5,920 nt of DNA from Pseudomonadota bacterium (GCA_023422975.1 JAFAGF010000258.1:1-5920), one strand, 5' to 3'. Numbered from the stretch's first letter, positions 1 through 5,920 are shown. Notes: generated by a model from the letters alone, not told the origin. Numbers and translations are program-made.

Positions 1-1132
1 CACCGGTAGGTACTTCTAGCCACTCAGTGAGACTTTTAAAGCTGCGGCGTAAGCCGTGCAGGGTTAGGTCTGGAATTTCAGCTGCTTGGCAGGCGCGGTC
101 GTGTGCATGGTTGGGCTCTGTGATCGCTGCGTGTTTTTTTCGTTCGCTGGCAAAAACATGTTCATTACGACGCGGGAGCGCCTCGATAAGGCTGTGAACA
201 TAGGGAGTAAGAGGGATCATTCTTTCCCCCTCGACTTTGTCTCGTATCTTCAGCCCCCTCCAATGTAGATCTAAATCCTGCCAACGCAGCCCAATGACTT
301 CTCCGGGGCGCGCTCCAGTTAAGAGAAGGGTCTGCAGATAAGCTGATACAACTGGATTGCTAATGGCGCTGACAGCTGCAAACCAGGCTGGGAGCTGCTC
401 TTTTAATAATGCATCTTGCTTCACGCGGGCCTTGCCCAGCGCCTCCCGTGATTTACGGGTCTTGGCAGGATTGTTATGGGGAACAACTGCGGAGTATTGG
501 GGGTGCTCCGAACACCAGGTTAGAAAAGCGCGTATTAATCGCCAAGCCAATCTTGCTGCAGTAGGCCGTGTTTTACCTTCTTTGGTTGCCCAGGCTTCAA
601 TGACTGGCGCAGTCAGTTCACGCAGGGGCAGATGCATTAGAGGGTAGAGCGGCCCTGCATTGGTAACACCTTTACCTCTTGTTCCTCGAGTTGCTTTTTC
701 CCCGCCACTGCGAGTCAGGCGGGCATGGTCGTTGATGTGATGTTGACCCCAATAGGGTGTGCGCTCTTGAATGTAGGCTTGCCATGCTTCTTCAACCGTG
801 ATGGCTTCAATTTTCTCTGCTTGTGCCTTTGCAGCTTGTGCTGCAAGTGCATCGCGTTTGAGTTGTCTTGGGTCTTTCCCTTCGTCAATCAATCGCTGTA
901 GCTCGCGAGCTTTTGCTTGCGCATCAGGGACTCGCCAAGCTTCTGCGCTGCCGATGGTGATGCGAATGTCTTTGCCTTGGTAGACGCCTTGGAAAACATA
1001 AGAAGGCTTTCCGCTTGGGGTAGCGCGTAGTCCAAGGCCCTGAGCGGTTGAGTCCCACATAAACGATTGGCGTTTGTCAGTGGGGCACGTGAAGGCATTG
1101 ATACGAGGAACGGTAAATGCAACCTTGGCCAT
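1..1132 (-). CDS. Tyrosine recombinase / phage-type integrase (3' end off the left edge)
   Basis: Site-specific recombinase expected to integrate and excise the element at the neighbouring tRNA attachment site. The frame is open from the ATG at 1132-1130 to the left edge, giving 377 visible residues. Residues about 1-105 resemble the N-terminal arm-DNA-binding domain of island integrases (GLGLRATPSGKPSYVF, then an Ala/Lys-rich helix). Residues about 110-235 fit a core-binding domain. The catalytic domain follows: TGARPGE carries the first catalytic Arg (R275), KVEGERMIPL gives the likely beta-hairpin Lys (K299), and HGLRRSF gives the H-x-x-R pair (H359, R362). The last His/Trp box and the Tyr nucleophile would lie just past the edge, so activity cannot be judged. 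No good ribosome-binding site precedes the ATG. The gene points away from the attachment site, and its upstream repeats may regulate it. Base composition is less GC-rich than the genes right of 1615, consistent with transfer. Family assignment is firm; the subfamily is inferred. Confidence 0.92.
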   Translation of the reverse strand, partial: MAKVAFTVPRINAFTCPTDKRQSFMWDSTAQGLGLRATPSGKPSYVFQGVYQGKDIRITIGSAEAWRVPDAQAKARELQRLIDEGKDPRQLKRDALAAQAAKAQAEKIEAITVEEAWQAYIQERTPYWGQHHINDHARLTRSGGEKATRGTRGKGVTNAGPLYPLMHLPLRELTAPVIEAWATKEGKTRPTAARLAWRLIRAFLTWCSEHPQYSAVVPHNNPAKTRKSREALGKARVKQDALLKEQLPAWFAAVSAISNPVVSAYLQTLLLTGARPGEVIGLRWQDLDLHWRGLKIRDKVEGERMIPLTPYVHSLIEALPRRNEHVFASERKKHAAITEPNHAHDRACQAAEIPDLTLHGLRRSFKSLTEWLEVPTG

Positions 1133-1146
1133 AGGACTGATTTATG

Positions 1147-1191
1147 AAAGTCTTACATCGTCTAAGTATGTAAGGGCGGATGTAAGACTTT
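1147..1191. repeat. Perfect 13-bp inverted repeat upstream of the integrase, plus a partial third copy
   Basis: AAAGTCTTACATC (1147-1159) is matched exactly by its reverse complement at 1179-1191, around a 19-base spacer. The spacer contains a partial third copy, ATGTAAG (1168-1174), in the same direction as the second arm and 12 bases from it. The repeat lies 15 bases upstream of the integrase start, so it falls in the promoter or leader of that gene. It could be an operator for integrase or excisionase, a set of recombinase arm sites, or a transcribed hairpin. A T run follows the second arm on the plus strand (1189-1193), so weak termination of plus-strand transcription is also possible. 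The repeat is directly visible; the function is inferred. Confidence 0.7.
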
Positions 1192-1212
1192 TTGATGAAA
1201 AAAGGCGAATTT

Positions 1213-1298
1213 AGATCAACAAATAGCATAGCAAAAAAACCACTGTATTTTGATTAACTTGTTGATTTCATTGTGTTAAATATACAAAGATCAACAAA
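1213..1298. repeat. Three copies of ATCAACAA between integrase and attachment site (candidate arm-type sites)
   Basis: AGATCAACAAA occurs as an exact 11-base direct repeat at 1213-1223 and 1288-1298. Its 8-base core, ATCAACAA, occurs a third time in inverted orientation at 1259-1266. All three lie in very AT-rich DNA between the integrase gene and the tRNA-derived core. In lambda-like systems this is where the recombinase N-terminal domain binds arm sites and where IHF or Xis bend the DNA. The repeats are seen directly; the recombinase-binding role is inference from position and repetition. Confidence 0.6.
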
Positions 1299-1316
1299 GG
1301 TAAATATGAATTTTTT

Positions 1317-1365
1317 GGGACTCATAATCCTTTGGTCGACAGTTCAAGTCTGTCACGCCCTACCA
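1317..1365 (+). pseudogene. 3' fragment of a CAU-anticodon tRNA (Met or Ile2 type); attachment-site duplicate
   Basis: The segment reads as the 3' part of a tRNA. It has anticodon loop CTCATAA with CAT at 1323-1325, a variable region, and a perfect T-arm (GACAG 1338-1342, loop TTCAAGT, CTGTC 1350-1354). The 3' acceptor strand ACGCCCT (1355-1361), discriminator A and encoded CCA (1363-1365) follow. No D-arm and no matching 5' acceptor strand (expected AGGGCGT) lies upstream; the DNA there is AT-rich repeat sequence instead. The 5' side of the anticodon stem (TGGGA) pairs only partly with the 3' side (TCCTT), so tRNA identity probably starts near 1318. It cannot make a functional tRNA. CAU can belong to elongator tRNA-Met or to tRNA-Ile2; the TTGGTCG...GTTCAAGTC stretch recalls E. 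coli ileX, but this is undecided. Confidence 0.85.
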
Positions 1366-1375
1366 TGTGAATATT

Positions 1376-1411
1376 AAAAAGCCTGCTATGCAATGCGTAG
1401 CAGGCTTTTTT
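1376..1411 (+). terminator. Rho-independent terminator following the tRNA fragment
   Basis: GCCTGCTA (1381-1388) pairs perfectly with TAGCAGGC (1398-1405). The stem is extended by AAAAA/TTTTT on its flanks, giving about 13 pairs, and ends in a T run to 1411. The A and T tracts on both sides mean it could work in either direction. It starts 11 bases after the tRNA CCA, so it is most simply the original terminator of that tRNA, left on the chromosomal side after insertion. It would also insulate msrPQ from transcription out of the element. Confidence 0.85.
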
Positions 1412-1614
1412 CTTGACTGGTGGCTGTGCTGCACGGCGATCGAAGTCTTGGTAAAAACTTTGTGGGAAGTGCCGCAGAGTATGGGCAATGCCTTCCCATG
1501 TCGACAGTACTGGCACATCCGTAGCAAGGTTGGGGTGAGGAACTTCGGCAGTAGTGTGTTGCTCTGAGTGAAGATGTACAGGGCCTCCAGCTCATCAGAT
1601 TCAAGGACACCAAG
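1412..1614. other. Intergenic region upstream of msrP; no convincing gene
   Basis: This 200-base stretch must hold the msrP promoter and leader, but no well-spaced -35/-10 pair stands out. An imperfect inverted repeat lies at 1463-1498: TGGGAAG (1463-1469) pairs with CTTCCCA (1492-1498), with an inner TGCC/GGCA pairing. It may be a leader hairpin or an operator. Open minus-strand frames cross the region but run on through the terminator and the tRNA fragment and lack a credible start. Ribosome-binding site AAGGA (1603-1607) lies 7 bases before the msrP ATG. Confidence 0.5.
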
Positions 1615-2595
1615 ATGTTGATTCAAACCGGCACATCGGGTTTTATTCACCCGCATAGCAGCGAAATCACTCCGGAATCCGCCTATTTGCAACGGCGTGA
1701 ATTTTTGCAGTGGGCTGCTGCGGGAGGTATGGCTCTGGCATCCAGTGGTGTATGGGCCCAAGGCAATGCGTTTGCTGGGCTGCAAGCGATGCCTGCAGCG
1801 GTCTCCGCCTTGGCAGGTGCCCGAGCAGCGGATAAACCCACGCCGTTTGCCGATGCATCGGGCTACAACAATTTCTATGAATTTGGTCTGGGTAAAGAAG
1901 ACCCTGCCCGAAATGCACAGGCCATGGCAGTGCGGCCTTGGACGGTGCGCGTGGAAGGCTTGGTAAACAAGCCCCAAACCTTTGATCTGGATGCGCTGCA
2001 AAAACTCAGTGCCCAAGAAGAGCGTATCTACCGGATGCGCTGTGTGGAGGGCTGGTCGATGGTGATACCTTGGATCGGTTATTCCTTGGCCAAATTGCTG
2101 GCACAGGTCGAGCCACAGGGCAGTGCCAAGTACGTGGAGTTCGTCACATTGGCTGATCCGCAATCCATGCCTGGGCTGCGCCGGGCAGTGTTGAGCTGGC
2201 CTTACACCGAGGGGCTGCGTTTGGATGAGGCGCTGCACCCGCTGACACTGCTCACTTTCGGGATGTATGGGCACGAGCTGCCGAAACAAAATGGAGCACC
2301 GGTACGCATCATGGTGCCGTGGAAATACGGCTTCAAAAGTCCCAAGAGCATTGTGGCGATCCGTCTGGTGGAAAGCGAACCGCGTACGGCATGGAACAAA
2401 GCGGCGCGCAATGAATATGGCTTTTACTCGAATGTGAATCCCGAAGTGCCCCACCCGCGCTGGAGCCAGGCGACCGAGCGCCGCATTGGCGAGGGTGGCT
2501 TGCTGACGCCCAAGCGCAAGACCCAGCTGTTCAATGGGTATGAAACACAGGTGGCACAGCTGTACGCGGGCATGGATTTGCGCAAGAACTTCTGA
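1615..2595 (+). CDS. msrP: MsrP (YedY): periplasmic protein-methionine-sulfoxide reductase, molybdopterin catalytic subunit
   Basis: Reduces methionine sulfoxide in oxidised periplasmic proteins, using a molybdopterin cofactor and electrons from the membrane partner MsrQ. The 326-residue product is close to the length of E. coli YedY and can be followed along it: [17 protein letters not shown], then [53 protein letters not shown], and [24 protein letters not shown] near the C-terminus. Cys143 in RMRCVEGW is the expected molybdenum ligand. A twin-arginine signal is present (RREFLQ, Arg27-Arg28, then an Ala-rich hydrophobic stretch), so the protein should be exported folded by Tat with its cofactor. 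The ATG at 1615 is supported by AAGGA seven bases upstream and keeps the whole signal. msrQ begins 11 bases after the stop, so the two genes form an operon. No two-component regulator gene is visible nearby. All key regions are intact. Confidence 0.96.
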   Translation: MLIQTGTSGFIHPHSSEITPESAYLQRREFLQWAAAGGMALASSGVWAQGNAFAGLQAMPAAVSALAGARAADKPTPFADASGYNNFYEFGLGKEDPARNAQAMAVRPWTVRVEGLVNKPQTFDLDALQKLSAQEERIYRMRCVEGWSMVIPWIGYSLAKLLAQVEPQGSAKYVEFVTLADPQSMPGLRRAVLSWPYTEGLRLDEALHPLTLLTFGMYGHELPKQNGAPVRIMVPWKYGFKSPKSIVAIRLVESEPRTAWNKAARNEYGFYSNVNPEVPHPRWSQATERRIGEGGLLTPKRKTQLFNGYETQVAQLYAGMDLRKNF

Positions 2596-2606
2596 GTGAT
2601 CGTTGC

Positions 2607-3233
2607 ATGAGTGGTATGCCGTTTTCCGGAAAAAGCTTGCAACGTCTGGCGCTGCATGGGCTGTGCATGCTGCCTGCGCTCTGGCTGGGGTATTTGGTGG
2701 TCACAGACGGTTTGGGGGCCAACCCTGCGGAAGCCTTGCTGCGCGATCTGGGCTTGTGGGCGATACGCTTTGTGTGCTTGGTGCTGACTGTGACGCCGCT
2801 GCGTGTGTGGCTGCATTGGCGCTGGCTGGCTGCCTACCGCCGTATGCTGGGCCTGTATGCGTTTGCCTATGCCAGCTTGCACTGGGTGTGTTACGTGCTG
2901 CTGGATATGGGGCTGGACTGGGCTGCCGTGCTGGATGATTTGGCCCAGCGGCCCTTCATCTTGGTGGGCACGTTGGCCTGGCTGATCTTGCTGGTACTGG
3001 CCGTGACGTCGATCCCTTCGCTGATCAGGCGACTGGGCGGCAAGCGCTGGCAAATGCTGCACCGCATGGTGTATGCAGCCGCTGCATTGGCGGTGCTGCA
3101 CTTTTGGTGGATGCGCGCTGGCAAAAATAACTTGGCAGAGGTGGGCTTTTACCTGGCGATTGTGTTGGTATTGCTGCTTGCGCGGATGGTGCTGCGCTAT
3201 CAAAAAACACAGCAAAACAAACTCCGCACTTAA
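2607..3233 (+). CDS. msrQ: MsrQ (YedZ): heme-binding inner-membrane subunit of the MsrPQ system
   Basis: Passes electrons from the respiratory chain or a flavin reductase through b-type heme to MsrP on the periplasmic side. The 208-residue product has about six membrane segments: near residues 14-34, 45-68, 80-100, 116-135, 151-168 and 178-196. Candidate heme-ligand histidines are His92 (SLHWVCY), His152 (MLHRMVY) and His165 (VLHFWW); these correspond, shifted by one, to the conserved histidines of E. coli YedZ. Basic loops such as WRWLAAYRR and RRLGGKRW fit cytoplasmic positions. The gene lies 11 bases downstream of msrP and has only a weak ribosome-binding site, so translation is probably coupled to msrP. 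A second in-frame ATG three codons later (2616) is an alternative start. The 66 bases beyond it separate it from convergent miaB. Confidence 0.95.
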   Translation: MSGMPFSGKSLQRLALHGLCMLPALWLGYLVVTDGLGANPAEALLRDLGLWAIRFVCLVLTVTPLRVWLHWRWLAAYRRMLGLYAFAYASLHWVCYVLLDMGLDWAAVLDDLAQRPFILVGTLAWLILLVLAVTSIPSLIRRLGGKRWQMLHRMVYAAAALAVLHFWWMRAGKNNLAEVGFYLAIVLVLLLARMVLRYQKTQQNKLRT

Positions 3234-3255
3234 GCGCGTTGGCACGATGTAGACA

Positions 3256-3283
3256 CGAACCCCGCCCGTGCAGGCGAGGTTCG
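3256..3283. terminator. Hairpin between convergent msrQ and miaB (possible bidirectional terminator)
   Basis: CGAACC (3256-3261) pairs with GGTTCG (3278-3283), and CGCC (3263-3266) pairs with GGCG (3273-3276) inside it. One mismatch separates the two parts, and the loop is six bases. There is no T run on either side, so intrinsic termination would be weak and Rho may be needed. Its place between two converging genes supports a role in transcription ending. Confidence 0.45.
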
Positions 3284-3299
3284 GCTGCCCGGACGGGGG

Positions 3300-4628
3300 C
3301 TATGCTTTGATCGCCACTTCGGCGCGCAGGGTATAGGTCATGGCTTCGGTGATCTTTACATCGACCAGTTGACCAATCAGGCGCTCGTTGCCCGGGAAGT
3401 TCACCACGCGGTTGCACTCGGTGCGGCCCATCAGCTCGCCGTTGTCGCGCTTGCTCAAACCTTCCACCAAGATTTTTTGCACCGTGCCCACACGCTCTAG
3501 GCTGATGTCCTTGATGTTCTGGTTGATCACGGCTTGCAGCTCTTGCAGGCGGCGCAGCTTCACTTCGTGTGGCGTGTCGTCGTGCAGATTGGCCGCAGGC
3601 GTGCCGGGGCGGGGGCTGAAGATGAAGCTGAACGAGTTGTCAAAGCGCACATCATGGATGAGCTTCATCATCTTCTGGAAGTCTTCTTCGGTCTCGCCGG
3701 GGAAGCCCACGATAAAGTCCGAGCTCATCGCCATATCGGGGCGAATGGCGCGCAGCTTGCGGATCGTGCTCTTGTATTCCATAGCGGTGTAGCCGCGCTT
3801 CATGGCCATCAAAATTTTGTCGCTGCCGTGCTGCACGGGCAGGTGCAGGTGGGACACCAGCTTGGGGATCTTGGCGTAGGCTTCGATCAGGCGGGGCGTG
3901 AACTCGTTGGGGTGGCTGGTGGTATAGCGGATACGCTCGATACCGGGAATTTCGGCCACGTATTCCAGCAGCAGGGCAAAGTCGCAAATCTCGGCGGTAT
4001 CGCCCATCTTGCCTTGGTAGGCATTCACGTTTTGGCCCAGCAGCGTGACTTCCTTCACGCCCTGGTCGGCCAGGCCAGCCACTTCCACCAGCACGTCTTC
4101 AAACGGACGGCTGACTTCCTCGCCGCGCGTGTAAGGCACCACGCAGTAGCTGCAGTATTTGGAGCAGCCTTCCATGATGGAGACAAAGGCCGAGGCACCT
4201 TCCACGCGTGCAGGGGGCAGGTGGTCAAACTTTTCGATCTCGGGGAAGGAAATATCAACTTGCGGCTTGGCCTTGGCGGCGCGGGCGTTCAGCAGCTCGG
4301 GCAGGCGGTGCAGCGTTTGCGGGCCAAACACCACGTCCACATAGGGTGCACGCTTGATGATTTCGTCCCCTTCTTGGCTGGCCACGCAGCCGCCGACACC
4401 AATCAGCACGCCTTTTTCTTTCAGGTGCTTGATACGGCCCAGGTCGCTGAATACCTTCTCTTGCGCTTTTTCACGCACCGAGCAGGTGTTGAACAGGATC
4501 AGGTCGGCCTCTTCCATGTCTTGTGTGGCCTCATAGCCTTGGGCAGCACCCAGCACATCGGCCATCTTGTCCGAGTCGTACTCGTTCATCTGGCAGCCGA
4601 AGGTTTTGATAAATACTTTTTTGCTCAT
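3300..4628 (-). CDS. miaB: MiaB: tRNA-2-methylthio-N6-dimethylallyladenosine synthase (radical SAM methylthiotransferase)
   Basis: Adds the 2-methylthio group to i6A37 in tRNAs that read UNN codons, after MiaA has added the isopentenyl group. Counted from the ATG at 4628, the 442-residue product has all three domains. The N-terminal UPF0004 domain supplies three Cys for the auxiliary 4Fe-4S cluster: C12 in [13 protein letters not shown]49 in [11 protein letters not shown] and C81 in [11 protein letters not shown]. The radical SAM core carries C155-x3-C159-x2-C162 in [18 protein letters not shown], followed by LLGQNVNAY and [17 protein letters not shown]-terminal TRAM domain begins near the [13 protein letters not shown] segment. 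ATG 4628 is preferred because GGTGA (4638-4634) lies five bases before it; an in-frame GTG three codons upstream (4637) falls inside that site. A hairpin adjoins the ribosome-binding site. The gene converges on msrQ and is separated from the exported-protein gene by about 137 bases, so it may have its own promoter. Confidence 0.97.
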   Translation of the reverse strand: MSKKVFIKTFGCQMNEYDSDKMADVLGAAQGYEATQDMEEADLILFNTCSVREKAQEKVFSDLGRIKHLKEKGVLIGVGGCVASQEGDEIIKRAPYVDVVFGPQTLHRLPELLNARAAKAKPQVDISFPEIEKFDHLPPARVEGASAFVSIMEGCSKYCSYCVVPYTRGEEVSRPFEDVLVEVAGLADQGVKEVTLLGQNVNAYQGKMGDTAEICDFALLLEYVAEIPGIERIRYTTSHPNEFTPRLIEAYAKIPKLVSHLHLPVQHGSDKILMAMKRGYTAMEYKSTIRKLRAIRPDMAMSSDFIVGFPGETEEDFQKMMKLIHDVRFDNSFSFIFSPRPGTPAANLHDDTPHEVKLRRLQELQAVINQNIKDISLERVGTVQKILVEGLSKRDNGELMGRTECNRVVNFPGNERLIGQLVDVKITEAMTYTLRAEVAIKA

Positions 4629-4638
4629 CGTGGTCACC

Positions 4639-4665
4639 GCACAGCAGCGCAGAATGCGGCTGTGC
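4639..4665 (-). promoter_or_regulatory. Hairpin in the miaB leader, adjoining the ribosome-binding site
   Basis: GCACAGC and GCTGTGC (plus-strand 4639-4645 and 4659-4665) form a perfect 7-bp stem around 13 bases. Part of the loop can extend the stem after one mismatch. In the miaB transcript the hairpin ends right next to GGTGA at 4638-4634. It could modulate translation, or be the end of a terminator for the upstream gene, but no T run follows it. The structure is seen; the function is a guess. Confidence 0.35.
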
Positions 4666-4673
4666 TTTCAAGT

Positions 4674-4706
4674 AAAAACGGCCGCCAAGGCAAGCAGGGC
4701 GGGCGG
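4674..4706 (-). terminator. Weak candidate terminator between the exported-protein gene and miaB
   Basis: On the minus strand CCGCC (plus 4702-4706) can pair with GGCGG (plus 4682-4686) across a 15-base loop. TTTTT (plus 4674-4678) follows three bases later. The stem is only five pairs, so this is a weak candidate. If real, it would separate miaB transcription from the upstream genes. Confidence 0.25.
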
Positions 4707-4765
4707 TGTGTGGGTAAAAATAGGAGCGCTCTAGCGGCGCATGTCAAAGTGCGCGGCGCAATGCT

Positions 4766-5143
4766 TTAGCGCTTGGCTTTGAAAGAGGTCAATTCCTCGG
4801 GGGTGAGGATCCATGCCGTCAGCAGCCATTGGGTACTGGCTTCGAGGACATAGGCCACCTTCAGTTCCTGGCCTTGCACGGTGTGGGCAAAGATCAGTTT
4901 GTTGTCAGGGCTGAACAGGCGAAAACCGGGGGCTGTGCGAACGGCTTGCCCATTGATCTGGGCGTTGGGCACCTGGTCAATGCGCAAAATACCAAATTGC
5001 GCGTGGCTGGGAAATGGGCGCTGACCGACTTTGGGGGCGGTTACGGCCGTTTGCACTTGCGGCAAGGTGGTTTGGGCGGCGCAGGTCATCGCTGCTGCGA
5101 GCAGGGGCGCGGCGACCAAAGAAGAAAGCAAGCAGCGATTCAT
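4766..5143 (-). CDS. Small predicted exported protein of unknown function
   Basis: From the ATG at 5143 the product is 125 residues and opens with a typical Sec signal: a basic n-region (MNR), a hydrophobic Leu/Ala core, and a probable cleavage near CAA-Q around residue 24. There is a Cys near the cleavage point, but the preceding residues (AMT) do not make a good lipobox, so a lipoprotein is unlikely. The mature part, about 100 residues, has short beta-like stretches (FGILRIDQV, FRLFSPDNKLIFAHTV, LKVAYVLEA) and ends with ILTPEELTSFKAKR. No cofactor motif, active site or membrane segment is visible, and I do not recognise the family. In-frame ATGs at 5152 and 5176 are alternatives; 5143 is favoured because it leaves a compact signal peptide and has a GGA eight bases upstream. 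The gene starts about 80 bases after fdhD ends, so the two may be co-transcribed. That it is a real gene is likely; its role is unknown. Confidence 0.75.
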   Translation of the reverse strand: MNRCLLSSLVAAPLLAAAMTCAAQTTLPQVQTAVTAPKVGQRPFPSHAQFGILRIDQVPNAQINGQAVRTAPGFRLFSPDNKLIFAHTVQGQELKVAYVLEASTQWLLTAWILTPEELTSFKAKR

Positions 5144-5224
5144 GGTGTTCATCCAGGGGCTGACAGACCGGTGCATTTTACGTAAGTCTTGGTGTCTCGG
5201 CGGTGCACTCGGGTTCCGGGTGTG

Positions 5225-5920
5225 TCAATCCAGCGTCAGGCCCGCGCCTGCCACGTACAGCGTCGCTTTGGGTGGGCGGCACAGCCCCCAAAAACGCAGT
5301 CCGGTCAGCTCGGCCATGCGCACGCCCATGGCCGTGGGGGCAGAGATGGTGGCTAGCGCACCGATGCCCAGCTTGGCACATTTGCGCACCAGCTCATGGC
5401 TGCCGCGGCTGGAGAGCACCACAAAGCCTGGGTCTTGCAGGCGACCCGTGCGGGCCAATCGGCCCAGCAGTTTGTCGAGGGCGTTGTGGCGGCCTACGTC
5501 TTCAATCACGTCATGCACCTGACCATCCAGCGTGGCCCAGCCAGCGGCGTGAATGGCGCCGGCTTGGGCGTTGAGCAGTTGTTTCGGCGGCAAGTTATCG
5601 ATGGCTTGCAGCACGGTGGGTAAATCTACTTGCGCCACCCAGTCGCGCGTGGGCAAGGCGTCAAACGACAAATCGAGTGCGGCAAAGCTTTCGACCCCGC
5701 ATACACCGCAGCCGGTGCGGCCACTCATGGAACGGCGGTGGTCTTTCAGGCGCGCAAAGCAGCGCGATGCAATTTCCAGCTGCACTTCCAGGCCATCCAT
5801 GCCTTCGGGCAGGCTCGCTGCGGCAGCGGCCACGGGCGTTACTTCCACGCCATAGCAGTCGGCGGCGCTGTCGATGATGCCTTCGCTCAGCGCAAAGCCG
5901 ATGGCAAAGTCTTCCAGATC
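5225..5920 (-). CDS. fdhD: FdhD: sulfur carrier/sulfurtransferase for formate dehydrogenase (5' end off the right edge)
   Basis: FdhD takes sulfur from the cysteine desulfurase IscS and hands it to the bis-MGD molybdenum cofactor, which formate dehydrogenases need in sulfurated form. It acts in the cytoplasm. The frame is open from the right edge to the TGA at 5227-5225, giving 231 residues. Family marks visible are GFALSEGIID near the start, SGRTGCGVCG with the paired functional cysteines (C71 and C74 of the visible part), IEDVGRHNALDKLLG, the VVLSSRGSHELVRK segment, and ISAPTAMGVRMAE near the end. By comparison with E. coli FdhD, where these cysteines are at 121 and 124, roughly 45-50 N-terminal residues lie outside the window. 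The visible part is intact. No formate dehydrogenase gene is visible; one may lie beyond the right edge. The small exported-protein gene follows in the same direction. Confidence 0.95.
   Translation of the reverse strand, partial: DLEDFAIGFALSEGIIDSAADCYGVEVTPVAAAAASLPEGMDGLEVQLEIASRCFARLKDHRRSMSGRTGCGVCGVESFAALDLSFDALPTRDWVAQVDLPTVLQAIDNLPPKQLLNAQAGAIHAAGWATLDGQVHDVIEDVGRHNALDKLLGRLARTGRLQDPGFVVLSSRGSHELVRKCAKLGIGALATISAPTAMGVRMAELTGLRFWGLCRPPKATLYVAGAGLTLD

Larger units (their letters stand above)
1..1365. mobile_element. Right-hand end of an integrated genomic island, ICE or prophage (rest lies left of the window)
   Basis: Three things define this end. A tyrosine-recombinase gene starts at 1132 and reads leftward. 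A repeat-rich AT-rich segment sits upstream of it. A tRNA 3' fragment lacking its 5' half ends at 1365, where chromosomal housekeeping sequence begins. Elements that integrate into a tRNA 3' end typically rebuild an intact tRNA at one end and leave a 3' duplicate at the other; the fragment here is that duplicate. Whether the element is a prophage, an ICE or a non-mobile island cannot be told, because no cargo is visible. The left boundary is outside the window. The exact crossover point is uncertain within the tRNA-identical segment. Confidence 0.8.

Noticed and set aside
357..1122. Short open frames on both strands within the first 1.1 kb
   Set aside because: They are shadows of the integrase, whose own frame is open without interruption from 1132 to the left edge and carries the recombinase catalytic residues.
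1147..1298. A CRISPR array
   Set aside because: The repeats are only 8-13 bases, in mixed orientation and irregularly spaced, with two unrelated families; they fit an attachment-site region instead.
1201..1365. A complete tRNA gene ending at 1365
   Set aside because: No D-arm and no 5' acceptor strand complementary to ACGCCCT is present upstream, so only a 3' fragment exists.
1322..1600. Minus-strand reading frame in the msrP upstream region with protein-like residues
   Set aside because: It has no ATG start, only an internal GTG. It reads through the terminator stem and the antisense of the tRNA fragment before stopping, so it is not a credible gene.
1360..2454. Minus-strand open frame of 364 codons
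   Set aside because: It is antisense to most of msrP and continues through the terminator to the tRNA fragment, with no recognisable protein features.
2424..3245. Minus-strand open frame of 273 codons
   Set aside because: It is antisense to msrQ and the end of msrP. The Gln/His-rich composition is a typical shadow of a Leu/Ala/Trp-rich membrane-protein gene.
3534..4769. Plus-strand open frame of about 411 codons
   Set aside because: It is antisense to miaB, whose protein is intact with all cluster cysteines. The translation is a low-complexity His/Val/Gly/Ala-rich sequence with no family marks.

Overview
The window looks like a chromosome segment of a betaproteobacterium, probably Burkholderiales and perhaps a Comamonadaceae relative. 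This is inferred from the style of the MsrP/MsrQ, MiaB and FdhD proteins and the GC-rich codon use right of about position 1615; no database search was possible. It contains the junction between a mobile element (left) and ordinary housekeeping chromosome (right).

Left part (1-1365): a tyrosine-recombinase integrase gene on the minus strand starts at 1132 and runs off the left edge. Upstream of it lies an AT-rich stretch (about 1133-1316) packed with short direct and inverted repeats. Next comes the 3' part of a CAU-anticodon tRNA (about 1317-1365) with no 5' half. This is the classic layout of an integrated island or prophage that used a tRNA 3' end as attachment site. The intact tRNA should lie beyond the left edge, at the other end of the element. 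A strong terminator (1376-1411), presumably the tRNA's original one, follows on the chromosomal side.

Middle part (1412-3299): about 200 bases without a convincing gene lead into msrP-msrQ on the plus strand. Together these encode a periplasmic molybdopterin methionine sulfoxide reductase and its heme-binding membrane partner. A hairpin lies between msrQ and the convergent miaB.

Right part (3300-5920): three minus-strand genes. In transcription order they are fdhD (5' end beyond the right edge), a small predicted exported protein of unknown function, and miaB. FdhD supplies sulfur to the molybdenum cofactor of formate dehydrogenase. MsrP is also a molybdoenzyme, but the two lie in different transcription units and a functional link is only a possibility. 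MiaB is the radical-SAM methylthiolase for A37 of UNN-reading tRNAs.

I see no undescribed system here. The parts most worth a second look are the attachment-site architecture with its two repeat families, and the uncharacterised exported protein between fdhD and miaB.
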